Of a stretch of 64,000 bases of DNA, positions 43,801-58,800 are shown in pieces. The stretch covers positions 2,706,001-2,770,000 of the forward strand of contig JAWNZC010000406.1 in NCBI GenBank assembly GCA_035771165.1. The letters are read 5' to 3'. The translations under genes and the position numbers were made by a program. The stretch comes from Paragorgia papillata. Its lineage: Eukaryota; Cnidaria; Anthozoa; Scleralcyonacea; Coralliidae. Under the pieces are notes generated by a model. The model was not told where the DNA came from and ran no database searches. It worked only from the letters and a program-made list of their open reading frames with translations. How positions within the stretch are numbered: the stretch's first letter is position 1; each line of letters starts with the position of its first letter.

Positions 43801-46800
43801 AGTGAACTGGATCACATTTCTTAATCTGCATATTGAAATCATTGAAGAAAACACTGCGATGCGAATACTCGTTTGAGAAGCAAGATCAAACACTCGTTTG
43901 AGAAGCAAGATCAAACACTCGTTTATCGTGTTTCATCAGGGGACTCCAAACACTTGAAAACAATAAAAACGTCGGGGCTACACCCTCGGTTTTCATTTGT
44001 TTTCTCGTGTTTGGAACCCCTGATGAAACACTCAAACTCGTGTTTGATCTATTACATGAAACGAAAGTTTGCCTTTTTTTGAAAGAACTCCTGAAATGAC
44101 TAAGTATTTTTTCAGTTTTTGGTTTTCTTGCTTCAGTTTGTTTTATTGATATGTAGACGTCGCATAATTGTTCTTGAGCGGCGTATGTGAATACATGGAT
44201 AAGATTGAGTTGAAATGAGGTCGAATCACTCCTGTCAGAGAAATTTCTTCCGACTACCTCAACCGAAAATTGAACCCTATAGGTCTCTGGCTTGGAAAAG
44301 TTTTCAACCTTCCTGCGGATACTAAGTTTTTAAGTTTGTACAACCTTCTAGAAAATAGAAGGAATTTTGGCTTTTTCATTTTACTTTGGCTTTCCAGTTT
44401 GGGTACTATATGCTTTGCCAAACTCTTAGTACTAACTGCTCCTCGACTGCTTGTCTGCTACTAACTAACTTTGTTAATATCATGTTTGCGGGAATTTCTT
44501 TTGTTCTCACAGGTGCATTAACAACTAATATACCTAATTAAAATTCATTTTTACTAATCCTACCTCCGTTGACGTCAAACCAGGTCTGATTAGAACGTCA
44601 ACGGAGGTGACAACAAAAGAAATTCCCGCAAACATGATATTACAAAGGAATAGCATAAAAAGAGGTGCATTAGTTATTAAACGTCCCGCTCGATTCGTGT
44701 CATTTAAATGACCCTCATCGAGCGGACGTTTAATAGCTAATACACCCCTTTTTATGATATTATTATAATAATACCATGATCGCCTCGGATTCTTTTGTTC
44801 TCCGAGGGAATGTAAACCTCGTATTTCCCTCATCGCTCATGCAAGAGGGAAATTTATCCTTTGTCTTCTTCTAAATTTCCCGCTTGCATATATTTTCCCT
44901 CGTCGAAATGTACGGGAAAATTAGATGCAACTTCTCTGATCAACCGTGTAAATTTCCTGTCAGTAAGATTCTCAAAGTTTTCCTCGGCGAGCATAATATT
45001 ACAAACTAATACCATGACTTTTCGGGAAATTAGCGATTAAATTTCCCCTTTGCCTCGGGAAGATTTGTAAAAAAAACTTCACCAACCTTCCCTCGGCTGC
45101 GGGAAATTTAATCGCTAATTTCCCTCAAGTCATGTTATTACTTATAATAACTACTCCCTACTGGCGCGGGAAGACGGACTTTAAGTGTCCCAGCCTGATT
45201 GTTGCCACTGCCTGTGTTGCGCATTTAGTTTCTGATGAAAATCATCATCGATTCCTCCTCAACATTTTGAAACTTTAGATGGTTTTATGTGGTGTTTAAC
45301 GAATTTTTAGTACCTCGAACCTTTCTCAGTAGTAAACCTTAAACCTCATGGGTGGCACCCGCATTCCTGCAGCATTTTGCCAGATCTGCTGGCTAAGCGT
45401 AACCACTAAGCTTGTTTTAATTTAAATTTTTTGTTGTTATTGTTTATATAGAAAAATTGGGATACACCATCTGGTCCCCGAGGGCGTGGCAATCCACTTT
45501 TTCATGGAATTGGTCCGGGCATGGGAAGTCCTCGTGGCCCCAGAATGCCAATAGTTGTTATTGGAAATCCTCGCCCGATGTTAGCAATGGAAAGATATCC
45601 TTCACCTGGAATGGCTCCAATGCCACGGGTATTTACCTGTATTTCAGTTCTCCCTCATTGATATTTGATAAATTATCAATCCATTCCTGCCTAGTCGGCC
45701 TGTTATAATTTCAAACTCGTGATTATTTTACTTGTCAAGGGGGTCCAGGTTAGGCAGGAATGGGTTACGAAACTACTCTAAATTTTTGGTAGCAAGTCCT
45801 GGACTTATTTAATAAACGGCTTTGGGTTATTTAAATGTTCGTTCGTTCGTTCGTTCGTTCGTTAGCTAGTTAATAATGTTTTCTTAATGTATATTGACCT
45901 AAAAATTAACTCATTCCTGTCCTAGGACATCCCCAAAGGTGAAAAAAATCAGCTGGCGTTAGCTATGCAGAGTGAAATACCAATATCGATTCGGAGTGAA
46001 GTGCCCCGTATATATACCAATTGTGTTATGATTCAAATATCCCCGTCAAAACGTCAATACTTATTAAAATTTTTATCTAATAACTATATTCTTTGTCCTT
46101 ATATTTTAGGGAGTTATTCACGGTCCAAGGCCGTTTGGTCCCGGTGGACCAGCTGGTATTCCCGTTGGTCCTGGTGGACATCTCATCCCAAGATTACTTG
46201 GTCCTGAGAGCGTAGTACGTCCAAGACCACGATTTGTAGTTCGGCCCAGTTTGGAAGCACAAGGTTTGGTTCCAGCTTACATTACTTCATTGTTTGTTTG
46301 TTTCCCCCTGGAGGGGGACTTAAACCAATCAGAAACCTAGTGTGTGCGTCTGTACGAAGGTGCTTACCCAAATGAGCACTCTGCGCGCAGACGCCAACTG
46401 CGATCAAATCAATTGTGCTCATGAGTACGCACTACGCAATTTCGTATTCAGAGCCTGCGGTCCTTTTGTACAGCGACAAGGAGCCACCGGCTCTGCCCAA
46501 AACCGAAATGTCGAGTCAGAAAAACGTGGACTTTCGAGATAACGCCCATGATGATTTATAAAGCAATGACTGTACTGCTTTACTTCATTCCAGCCAGAGC
46601 CGATGGCTCTTTGTCGCTGGACAAAAGAACCGCAGGCTCAGGGTACAAACTTGATGAGCACGTAGTCACTGGTAGAAATCGTGATGTTAGTATTATAGGA
46701 TAATATAGGGATCCCTGACTTTTCAAACATAAGGAGATAACATAATATCGGCGATGTTATCTATTAGCATACTATAGTTGACGTATAGCTCTATTTTATG

Positions 46801-49800
46801 TTACTAGGTCCCCGACTGCGAGTTCCATTTGCACGGCCACCAAATGTGCGAACAATACGTCCAAAAATCCAGGTAAGCACGGAAATAGCATGTGCCCATT
46901 TCTCGTTAAAATAGATATTTGAAAGTAAACTAGGTTACTTGGAATATAGTAAATGGTGTTCTTTTATTTTCAGTAATCTCAAAGTAAGAGTCAAATGTTG
47001 AAAGAGGCGGTCATAACTAGTTTATTTATTGTTAAAAGTAGTATTTGGTTGCTTGTAAGGATTTTTTGGTAAGGGAATGGATAAATTCGCATGTTGTAAG
47101 GGAAATTTCGAGTTACGAGTATATACAGTACATATTAAGACCAAACCGGGAGCGATGCAACATAAAGGCATTCCGGCTAGGAATCGACCCCGCAGAGCAA
47201 TCCATTGCAGTGCTCTGAACACTGAGCTAAACGGATATATAACGGTGGTAATGCTGGGATTCACTGTATCTTGTCCAAGGAATACTGGAAACTTCATTAT
47301 TAAAGTTGTTTTACGTTGTAGTTGAATGTGAAAAATCCTTCCTTGTCATTGACGCTTTTAAACAAAAAAAAATGAGCCTCATAATTATGACCCATTTGTC
47401 TTGCTTTACGCGAACTCTCATACGCGCTTTTGTTTGTCCGATGCTTTTGCGGCCACCAGCCTGAGTGATTCCTTCAGCTCGAAGGAAACACTCAAGCTGA
47501 AGAATCACTCGACCTGAATGATTCCTTCGACCTGAGTGATTCTTCCAGCCTGAGTGATTCCTGCAGCCTGAGTGATTCCTCCAGCCTGAGTGATTCCTCC
47601 AGCTTGAGTGATTCCTCCAGCCTGAGTGATTCCTCCAGCCTGAGTGATTCCTCCAGCCTGAGTGATTCCTCCAGCCTGAGTGATTCCTCCAGCCTGAGTG
47701 ATTCCTCCAGCTTGAGTGATTCCTCCAGCTTGAGTGATTCCTCCAGCTTGAGTGATTCCTCCAGCTTGAGTGATTCCTCCGGCCTGAGTGATTCCTCTGG
47801 TCTGAGTGGTTTCTCTGGCCTGAGTGATTCCTCTAGCTTGAGTGATTCCTCCAGCTTGAGTGATTCCTCCAGCTTGAGTGATTCCTCCAGCTTGAGTGAT
47901 TCCTCCCGCTTGAGTGCTTCCTCCAGCCTGAGTGATTCCTCCAGCTTGAGTGATTCCTCCAGCTTGAGTGATTCCTCCAGCTTGAGTGATTCCTTCGACA
48001 TGAGGGATCTTTCTGACACGAGTGATTCTTACAGTTTGAGTGATACCTCCAGCTTGAGTGATTCCTCCAGCTTGAGTGATTCCTCCAGCTTGAGTGATTC
48101 CTCCAGCTTGTGTGATTCCTCCAGCTTGAGTGATTCCTTCGACATGAGGGATCTTTCTGGCATGAGTGATTCTTCCAGTTTGAGTGATCGGGTGTCACTC
48201 ATTCATGCAGATCACTCATTGTATCTCCGACATCAGTCTTGGCAATAGACATACTGTAGAGAGTCTATTACCTGTATATCTGATAGTGTATGTTTGTATC
48301 ATTTTTAGGTTGACAATGGATACAAGAAGCACAGCATTAAGACAACGTATACGCCGTATTCTAAACCAAAACCTAAGGCGTCTACCTCGACTGTTTCTAA
48401 AGTTCAGGAGCCGGCCAAAACTAAAGACTCGGCGACGAAAGAAAAGGTATATACATGCATTTAGATTAATGAAACGGTGGTTATACTAAACTTCTTACAT
48501 GCGAGTATGAGTTCGGATGTGTTAAAAGACTTATTAAATCTCGTTGCCCTGACGAGTCACGAGTTAGTTCGCTCCTCATGAGTGCGAGGGAAATTTTGAA
48601 GGTCAAAAGTTAATTCTACTTTCTACTCTTTCTGACGCCTAAAACATACGATTTAAAACCTTAATATGTTGGTCAAAAGTGTCCATGCCATTTTAGATGA
48701 CCCAAAGTTCCAAAACGTCCGGAGGTGCATGCCCCCGACCTCCCTACATTTGTGTGCGCAACGATTCCCCCCCCTCCCCCACTTTTTTCAAAAATCCTGG
48801 TTGCGCCCTTGTTGCACTCGTAATTTGCTTTTAATATAATTTCGGATAAAAATATCTGATGTACATGTATCTATATTTTTAGAAAACAGCAGAAGAGGCG
48901 TCTTCCACTGTTTCTCTTTCTGAATTGCAAAAACTGGGAGCGAGTGCTTTAGCCGCGGCCATGGATCAGTCACCGTCAGATGGTAGCAAGGTGAAAGGTA
49001 CGGTAGTGCACTGAAGCACTTATGAAGTATTATAGTTATGTAGGGATAGGACTACAGTACTTTTCTGTTTGTATTTGTTAGTTCTTCAACCTGTCGTTTT
49101 CATGGATGCTGAGCAGTTTCAACAGTTTCAACAATTTCAAGAACTGATGCAGAAACAGAAAGAAAGTCAAGTAAGCTTTCTAAAAATCTGTACATGTGTA
49201 CAAATATACGGTTTAACAAGACTATACTATAGTGTTGTGTGGTGTGGTGTGGTATGATATGGTAGCATAAATTGTGTTGTGGAGTACAACACTGCAAACA
49301 GTAGAGTACAGTGTAGTACAGTACGGGATAAGACAGGACAGTAGAGTGGAACGGAGTGCAGTACAGTACAATACAGGAAAAGGACAGGACATCCGAAACA
49401 GGCACTCAATACAATCCTTAATTTTTGTATTCTTTGGTAGGAATCTGGTGGTTCGACTGCTGTTTCCTCGGAGGACGTGGTGAAAGCACGACAACAAAAA
49501 GAGTCTCAGAAGGTGAAAGAAGAAAGCGACTCGCCATCCCCACAACCACAAGCACCTGTCTCTCAAAAGAAAACCCAGAATAGGCAAGCGCCGCAAAAGG
49601 AATCAACACCAACACAACAACAACCAACACCAACAACAACACAGCGGAAAGAAAAACAATTGCCGAAAGAACCGTCTCCGCGACGTCCTACTCAACGGCA
49701 ACAGCAGCAACAGTCAAAGGAATCATTACCACAACCTTCTAACCAACGGCAACAGGAGCAGAAAGAACAGCAGCAGCGCCAACCCCGACAGCAACAGCAG

Positions 49801-52800
49801 ACACAGGAACAAAGGCCAATAAAGACTGTTGGAGAATTTGAAAGAGGAAGGAAACTAAATGGGCTCCAGGATGCTTATGGTTCGAAACAAGTAAGAGCAT
49901 TTTTTTTACAGTTTTACTGTTGTATTTACATGCATGAAGAGAAAACCTGCGAGTCAATTATGTAAAATTTTAGTTGTATTTTGATGTAGAAAATGAAGGG
50001 CCTGATGGGCTAATACACGTTGGTTCGTTAAAGTGCACGTAAACCCAACACGGTTTTCAGTTTTCTGTATATAGGACGCAAAAAGAGCTGATAAGTTCTT
50101 TTACAGTTTTTGATTTGGTCCATTTATTCCAGAGATATCTCGCTTTAAACATAGCTATTTAAATGAAAAAGCCGCAAATTATAGAGGATTGGGGCGAGAC
50201 ACCTGTGACGTCATTTAAGTCAAAAAATCAAATTTAATTTGACGTCATCGGCTACACTAGCGGTGTTTGAGCAACCGTATACAGGACACCTATCTGGCAT
50301 TACTATAATTATTAAGCTGCAAATATTCGACGAATTTTAAAGCTAAACTTAGTATGGAAAACTTCGTGCGTACACGGCTAGTGACAGAGCGATCAGAGTT
50401 GACGTTTCTTAAATGACGTCACGCCTTGTCGGTTCCAGGTCCTATTTTGATCATATAATATTTGCGGCAATTTTTCGCGGGACGTTCAAATTGGAGCATT
50501 TTGCCAATGTTTGAAGCAAGATATCTCCGAAACGAATGGACCAAATCAAAAACTGTAAAATAACTTGTCAGTTCTTTTGCCGTGATCTATACAAACAAAT
50601 AAAAACTGTGTAGGGTTTATATGCACTTTAAGCATGACCTGGATTTTCCCAAATGGAGGCGTCTACTAAAAGGGACCTTCATGTCAAAAAATATTGCCTT
50701 ACTGTATTCGTCTAAGATGTCTTTAGATGTTTTTAAGAGCAGGAGTCTTTTATCAGCTTTAAAACCACGAGGGCGCAGCCCGAGTGTTTTAGATCTGATA
50801 AAACACGTGATGCGAGTGTTTTGAATGGCTTCAAAAACGATTCGTTATTGGATGTTATGTTCATTAGTATTCTTTATATAAAATTATATCTTCATTAGTA
50901 TTCTTTATATAAAGTTGTATGTTCATTAGTATTCTTTCTGACGTCAAGAAGTTTTATCAGGTATACAACCACGGACATGGTACTGATTTCCTTTGTGTTT
51001 TCCTCATGAATTATTAATGAGTTTTTCAACTATAGTATATAACAAGTCTTTCGTGCGCACATTTTCTTTTTTCTTATGGGCGTATAGTCGGGAGGGTTTA
51101 TTTTTGGGAAACGTGGCTTATGATTGGAGGGAAATTTTGTATTTTGAAACAGGTCATTAATATGTACATGTATTTCGAGGATATTTTCGGTTTACGGTGT
51201 ACTAGCTAACGGTATAAGCGTCCTCCTTAGGGAGGCATGGGTGCATAGCCAAGCTGTTAGCGCCCTGCCTCACCCGCTGAAGATCATCCTGGTCAAGTAG
51301 CGTAAGTACTTATAGATGGGTGACCACTTCTTGTGAGTAGATTTGTTGATTCTCTCCTGTGTCCCGAGTTGGTTTTGTTTTTACCGGGTTCTGCGGTTTT
51401 TCTCCCTCCGCAAAATCAACACCATCTGGGATGACACCTTCTGGCTGACTCAACTCAACACACTCTCCACACGTTCAGAAACATTGTATTGTCTTTGAGA
51501 TCTCCGCACGAGTTGTTTATTGTCGTTTTCTTTTAGGCTAGCACAAAAACTGCTACGGCTTCCACATCTGTTCCACCATTACAGCCTCCGCCACAGCTGC
51601 CAATCCAACCCCATATTTTGAAACAACTCTTCCAAGGAACAAATAAGCGGCCATTTGATGAGCAAGTTGCACCAACTGCCGTCAAGGAAGGTACGGTGTG
51701 AATTTTTTACAACATTTAGTGTAGCAGTAATTGGTTGGATTTATTTTTATTTTTCTCCAATTTTGTCACAGTGATGGATCCAGCATGATCTGGTAGGGGG
51801 GGGGGGGGGGTACTTCAATTGGATAAAACTCGCCTCCAGACCCCCGAATTTCGTCCGCTTCTTCATTTTGATCGGCTTAGGTCTGAACTGCTGTTGTCTT
51901 CTGGTTAATTTATTTAGAGTATGAAGAAGATCGTCGCACACTATCAAACACAAATTCAAGATTAACTAAAACGGCTAGTGGTCAGGTTAGTTGTACTAAA
52001 TGTAGGCACCGAGGTCACAGAATTGTGTTCCCAACGGTTTCTTATACAATTGTAGTAGACTGATGCGATTTAAAGACCGTTCAATATATGTAAAATCTTC
52101 GCAGACGTCCTTATGCTTTTATACGGTCATTCAGTGTTGTTTACAGTAGATATACTAGATCCCAGAAACACTCGAAGAGCCAAAACGATTCTGGGCAGGA
52201 GTTTTTTTGCGAATTTTGCTAGGCTTTCTCTTTTCTAGTCTCTCCTGAGTCTTCCCAAAAACCCAAACCGACTACGCGGCCAAGCTCTTGGTGTAAACGA
52301 AAGGCCTAGAAACTAGGCTAGTTAACAACTACGATGTCAACGGCTTTCGGAGTTAGCAGCTAACAGAGTTAACAACTTCCGAAGTTGCACAACTTTCTGA
52401 ATTACACAACTTCCGGAGTTTACGGCTTACAGTATTGCACAGTGTCTACTGTGCGCATGTACGGCTTGTCTAATGCTATTCTTCAAGTTGAACTAGCTTT
52501 TTTCTTTTTCTTTTTTAAATTCCAGGGCGTATCTCGTGCGTCTTATGGTAGTCTTTATGAGAGTACTGGACAACCTATCATGGCAGTTCGTGAGTCACCG
52601 CGATTAACACCTAAGACAAGCCAGGCTTTGCAGGGTGGCTACACACAGGTACATGTGATACTTTGTCTTTCCAGTTCTTTTTGTGTTAATGCATTGTTTT
52701 GCAGGATTTGTATGTTTTCAATGGTCACTGGAATATTCACTATTTTCGAACTTAACAAAGTCATCTACTGCCATGATAATTTTAACGAATTTTTGCGTTA

Positions 52801-55800
52801 TTGGGCGTGCATTCTATTTCGTCAATTATGTTAATATTGCATGGGGTTGCTAAATTGGCCGAGAGAAAAGATCTTACGATCTTCTGATGAAATGAAACGA
52901 AAGCATTACCGAAATGACTTATATTCTACGCGTATAACTTAACGTTTTTTCACTTTTAAGAAGAAAAAAATCGCCAGTGATTAAAACAGGCTCGCATCAT
53001 CATTGTGTTAGTTACTATTAACATAAATCTGGCGCACTGGCTGCTAAATATGATTACAGCACAATATATTCGAAGTTAGCATATGCCTTTGCTGACAATT
53101 GTATCCATTTGCAATACGTTGAAATTATGTTAGGCAGATACGTCAAAGTTGTAACGATTTGTTGTGTTTTGCCACTATGGTCTTCTTTACAAACAAAAAC
53201 CGACATTGCCAGTTTGTATGTAGCACAATATATTTAAAGTTGTAACGTTTTGTTGCGTTTTTCCACAATGTCCACTGTGTCAATCAGCTATTGGTATAGA
53301 CACATAGGAATACTCATATCAAAGAATGCTATCTAAATTTTGACAACTGACTTCTGTTTGGAGCAATTATAAATTTTTAGTGGCATTATACTATAGTGAA
53401 TTATTTCCTATATTTTAGTCGTTTTTAAAACGTATTTTGTTAGAAAACGTTAGCAGTAACGACATAGAGTATGCTCTTTTATGGTTATTCGTAACCAATG
53501 AAAAATTAAATGGTCAAATATGCTTTTTTGGAAATATGGTCCACTGGCAGCTAAACGTGAACGACTATTCAAAGTTAACATAATTCTTTGCTTATATATA
53601 ACAAGGTCTTTTAATTAATATTTTTCAATTGTCATTCATGTCTTGGGGTAACTTGTTTTGCTTCTGAATGTCTGACTGGTATTTTTTTTTGTTTTAATAT
53701 ATAGTATATTTACTTTTTTTAAATAAAGTATATAACTTAATTTGAGTTAACGTCGAAGACTATAAACTAAAATTTAATATTTAAAATCCGCTATCATGCT
53801 AATGCATGAAGATGTCTTTCACATCATTGAATGACAAACTTCTTCTTTTTCGACACATAACATATTGGATAAACACGGTCAATCTAAACATTATGAACGT
53901 ATTATTATTATTAAAATAAAAAAGTAGTAACCTCAATCAGCGAGTTCACTCTTGTAGCTATTTGTAGTCAATAGAAAACTCCATGATCAGTTATGTTTTC
54001 CAGTAATATGGCGCCCAGCTAAACGTGATGGAATATTCAAAGTCAATGAACGTAATTCTTCGCTAACTCTAAATAGTTAACCGTATTCATCCAGTATAGT
54101 ATTAAACTATAAATCTTACTTTACTATATTTTGTCAGTACGATATGGTAATGAAACGTTTGCGCCCATCAATTATATAGATACCTGGATAAGAATATTCA
54201 TATCTGGGTTCTGCGACTTTATATACTTATTTCAGTAAGCCAATCTAAAATTTCCTGACAACTACCGAGTACATTTGCTATAATTTATAGTTACCAAAAC
54301 GTCTATTGCTTAGTAACATCTGTAGTAACAACATGTAACTTACATAGTACAAGTGAAATATATTCTGAGGTAATTTATAGTCAGGCCATTTATATGCTGA
54401 GGTCATTTTTATTTGGGGTAGAGGTCGTCTATATATATTCTCAGGTTGTTTATATATTCTAAGGTCGTTTATATTCTGAGGTTACTTATATTTTGAGGTT
54501 GTCTATATTCTGAGGTAATTTTTTATATTTTGAGTTTGTCTATTTTCCGAGGTTATGTATGTCATATTCGAAACTCGTCTATTTTCTGAGGTCCTGTATC
54601 TATATATTCTGAGGTCGTTTATATTGTGAAGTCGTCTGTATTTTTTTGTATTTTGAGGTTGTCTGTTTTCTGAGGTCATTTATATTTTGGGTTTGTCTAC
54701 TTTCCGTGGTCATATATGTCATAATTTTGAACTCTCCTATTTTCTGAAGGCATGCAAATTCTGATTTCATTTATATTCTGAGGTTGTCTGTATATTTCGA
54801 GGTCGTTTATATTATGAGGTCTCTTCTGAGGTCATTTAAATTCCAAGTTTGTCGATACATTGTGATTTTGTCTATTCTGGGGACACATGTTTTCTGAAGA
54901 ATTTATTCTGAAGTCAGTTGTTTTCTGAGGTCATGTAGTTTATATTCTAAAATTATTCACATTCTGAGTTCATATATATTTTGAGAAAGGTCACTTATAT
55001 GCCAAAGTCGTCTATATTCATTTCCTTACTGAAGTCATTCTGACGTCATTTATATTCTAAATTTAATCAAACTCTAATTATCTTATTTGCTGAGCTCATT
55101 TATATTCTGATCCCACTTATATTCTCAGGCTGTCTATATTCTTAGGTCATTTATATTGTGGTCATGCACTTGTATTCTGAGTTCATTTGTATTCTGAGTA
55201 TATTTCTATGTTGAGGTCATCTATATGATGATTATCAATTATTGGACGAGTCTGAGCAAAATATCATGCCCAGAAATGTCATTGGCGAGCTACCAGTTAT
55301 TTGCCGATGCCGCAGGCAGGCGCTGGTAGCGAGACACTGACAAATCATGATATTTTGCGATAGGCGAGTTCAATAATTTATTTTATCATTCATAAAATAA
55401 TTTGAAATGCCTGAAGTTTAATAGAAATCGCCATCCTTCTCTCTGTCTTCGCCCTTCAGCATACTAAAATGTTCGTAAAACTTTTTGTTGGCACGAGTCT
55501 TCCTTTTTATCTCACTAAATTTTCCTTTTAAATATTTCTTTTTTGAAGTATAGTTTCGCTTGTCCTTGCTTCCAAATACTCTCGATTTCTTCCTCGGACA
55601 GCTGAGGAAAACTAGCCGAAAATTATGTTTACGAAAATTATGTGCAGCAGCTATCGCTAGTGTGCATGCTTCGCAAATTATTTGCAGCAGAAAATCATTT
55701 GCATTCAGTTTAATATTTGCAGGTGAATTAACCAATCAGAATCAGGATAGAGACAAAATGAAGATAATGTAATTTATCTTCTGGGACATATACATGTTAC

Positions 55801-58800
55801 AAATCATATGCTAATATGAATTGTCTATACTCATTTTCCTTAAAACATACGCAAACGCCAACTTAATAATAGAAATAAGCCATTAACAATTACTCACCGA
55901 AGTGAATGTTAAACTGTCTTATTTGAAAGAACACTTAAAACGACTCAGTAACGTATTTTGCAGTTTTTTTGTTCCCTTGCCTTATTGTTGATATATTTCT
56001 ATTTGATATGCAAATTAAACATTTTGATGTCACATGTGCATAAATTATTGGAGAAGGTTTTGAAAGTCTATATTATTGTTTGGTCTTGTAGGAAAAAACA
56101 TGCAGTATGCACACACTTTCTTTGAACTAATTTGGTTTGATATTAGCAACGATATATAACCTCCGATAAGTTATTATGCACATGTGACGTTAAAATGTTT
56201 AATTTGCCTACCAAACAACCTGAAATCACCCAACAACGAAGCGACGTAACGAAAAACTGCAAAAGATGTTACTTTATTGTTTATTTTGTGTTCCTTCAAA
56301 TAAGACATGCAGACTTAATTTTCGCTTCACAGGCAATTTAATAAGTCGTCTCTCTTCTGAGTTCATTTGTAGTCTGAGGGTATTTATATTTTGAGGTCGT
56401 CTATTATCCGAGGTGATATTATATTCCAAGGTTGTCTATATTATGAAGTGGTCTATTTATTCCGAGTCTGAGGTCCTTAATTATATTCTGAGGTCGTCTA
56501 TATTCTTATTCTGTCTATTTTCTGAGGACAATTGTATTCTGAAGAATATATTTTGAACTCAATTATTTTCTGAGGTGCGTGTAATTCATATTCTAAAGTT
56601 ATTCACATTCTGAGTTATTTACAGTATATTCTGAGCTAGGTTATATATGCTAAGCTCGTCTATATTCTGAAGTCATTTCCTTACTGAATTAACAATCTAT
56701 ATTCAGTTGTCATTATTCTGGCGTTATTTATATTCTAAAGTTAATCATACTTCGAGGCTCTTTATCTTCTGAGCTCATTTATATATTCATCTCCTTCATA
56801 TTCTGAAGCTGTCTATTTTCTTAAATCGTTTATAATCTGAGTTTTTTATATTCTGATATATGCCAAAATCGACCCAACTGGTTTCGGCTAAAAGGGATGA
56901 CTCAAAAGGACCCGTCCAGTCCTTTCGCGGCTTTTCCAAAATATGTCGTCAAATATGTTTTTCCAAAAAGCTAGGGTTTTTGTTGTGGTTATATAGGATA
57001 TCGAAAAAAATTGCTAAAATCTTGAGACTGACTGAAGCTCGACGACAAATTCGGAAAAAACAAATTTGACGACATATTTTGGAAAAACCGCAAAAGGACT
57101 GGACGGATCCTTTTGAGTCATCCCTTTTAACCTTGACCAAGCCAACTTGATAATGGAATAAGCCATGAACTAATTAACAATTACCCGCGGAAGTGAAGGT
57201 TAATAGTGTCCATATTCTGATGTCCTCTATATTTTGAGGTCATTTATTTCCTGAGATAGCTTTTATTTATATTCTGAGCTTATTCATATTCTGAGGTTGT
57301 CTCTGTTCTGTCGTCGTTTACGGTGTATTTTGATGTCATCTATATTCTGAGCACATTTCTATTTTGAAGTCGTTTATATTGTGAGATTCATATTCTAAGG
57401 TTGTCTGTATTTTGACGTCGTTTACAGCATATTCTGAGCTCATCTATATTCTGAAATTATTTGTATGAAGTCATTTATACTCCGAGCTTATGTGACGTCT
57501 GTATTCTGTCGTCATTTATTTTCTGAAGAATTTGTGTTCTGGGGCATATACACATAGCAATTATGCTAACTATATTGTCTATATGCTCGTCTTACGCCAA
57601 CGTAATAATAGAAATATGCAATTCACCGAAATGGATGTTGATAGGTCATCTATATTCTGATGTCGTCTATATTCTAAGGTAACCTTTATTGTTAAGAATT
57701 TATATTCTGAAGTTATATTTATATATTCTGAGGAGTATAATTATATTTTGATGTCATTTTACTCGTGTGTATTCTGAAGAATTAATATTTTATGGTTGTT
57801 TGTATTCCGAGGTCATTTATTTTCTGAGATCTGTTTGTTCTGAATGCATTTATATTGTTGTCGTCTATCTTCTGAGGCCTTCTACATTTTGAGATTGTAT
57901 GTATTCTGAGGTCGTCCATATTCTGAAGACATTTATTTTCTGAAGAATTTATCTACTGCAAACGCCAACGTAATAATAAAAATAATCCAAACTAAACCGA
58001 ACTAAGTTACCGAACTAAAGGTTAAAATAAGAATGAGCTTTGCACTCCTATTATTCATGCAAGAGAGGTTGTCGTTTGGTTGGCGTCCTCGTAATTTATC
58101 GACCAAACATTTTTTGTAGATTTTGCGTTATTCCTTCTGCAAACTAAATCCGGAAAACTTGTTAAAATATGTGTAGCATCTGTTTCTCTATTTTGCAAGA
58201 TGTTAAACCTAGATATTTGCCGTTTTGCCAGAGTGAAATGCTAAGGTATGTTTCGAACAATGTTCTGGCCAACAACTATGTATAACCTAAGGAATCACTT
58301 CTCTACGGCACAACATTTACATCCAGCGCCTGAAGTTTGTACTTGACTAAAATTTCTCAGCTGTGGCGTTAAAGATAGATCATACAAGGATACAATCTAA
58401 TTACGACATGAACTGTCACTTTAATTTGTCATTGTTCCATACCTCAGGTCACGATTTTTCCAATATAAATGACTCTTTGTAAATTCGGTCGACAATAATA
58501 TATATTGCCTATTTGACTAAAATGTCTACATTTACTTTATGCTTAGTGGCTTCATTCAAAACAAAGTTTCATGTATTAGCTTCTTCAATATATAATCAAT
58601 AACTAATAATGGCATTATCATTATCTTAAAACACTACTTTATTTTGTCAATAAACATGCGTCAGTTAGTAACAACAGTTAAATAAGAATTGTGTGCGTTC
58701 TGCAATCATATACGTATATTATAATGTTAACAATTATATCTATATTATGTTAACTGTTTTTTGTTTTGTAATGTTCAAACTTTTATTGTTTTAACTAATT

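Larger units (their letters stand above)
54365..57960. repeat. Degenerate tandem array, ~18-bp tttatattctgaggtcgt units
   Basis: Dozens of units of the form t-tatattctgaggt(c/t)(g/a)t run in three blocks (about 54365-55225, 56340-56860, 57190-57960), separated by the inserted elements listed below. Units vary at many positions. Confidence 0.88.

Noticed and set aside
47604..48248. 214-codon Ser-Leu-Ser-Asp frame on + and 175-codon Leu-Glu-Ser frame on -
   Set aside because: Both are readings of the 18-bp minisatellite in RAVER intron 7; flanking exons 7 and 8 join in phase without it.
54365..57960. CRISPR-like array
   Set aside because: Units are contiguous and degenerate with no unique spacers; eukaryotic context.
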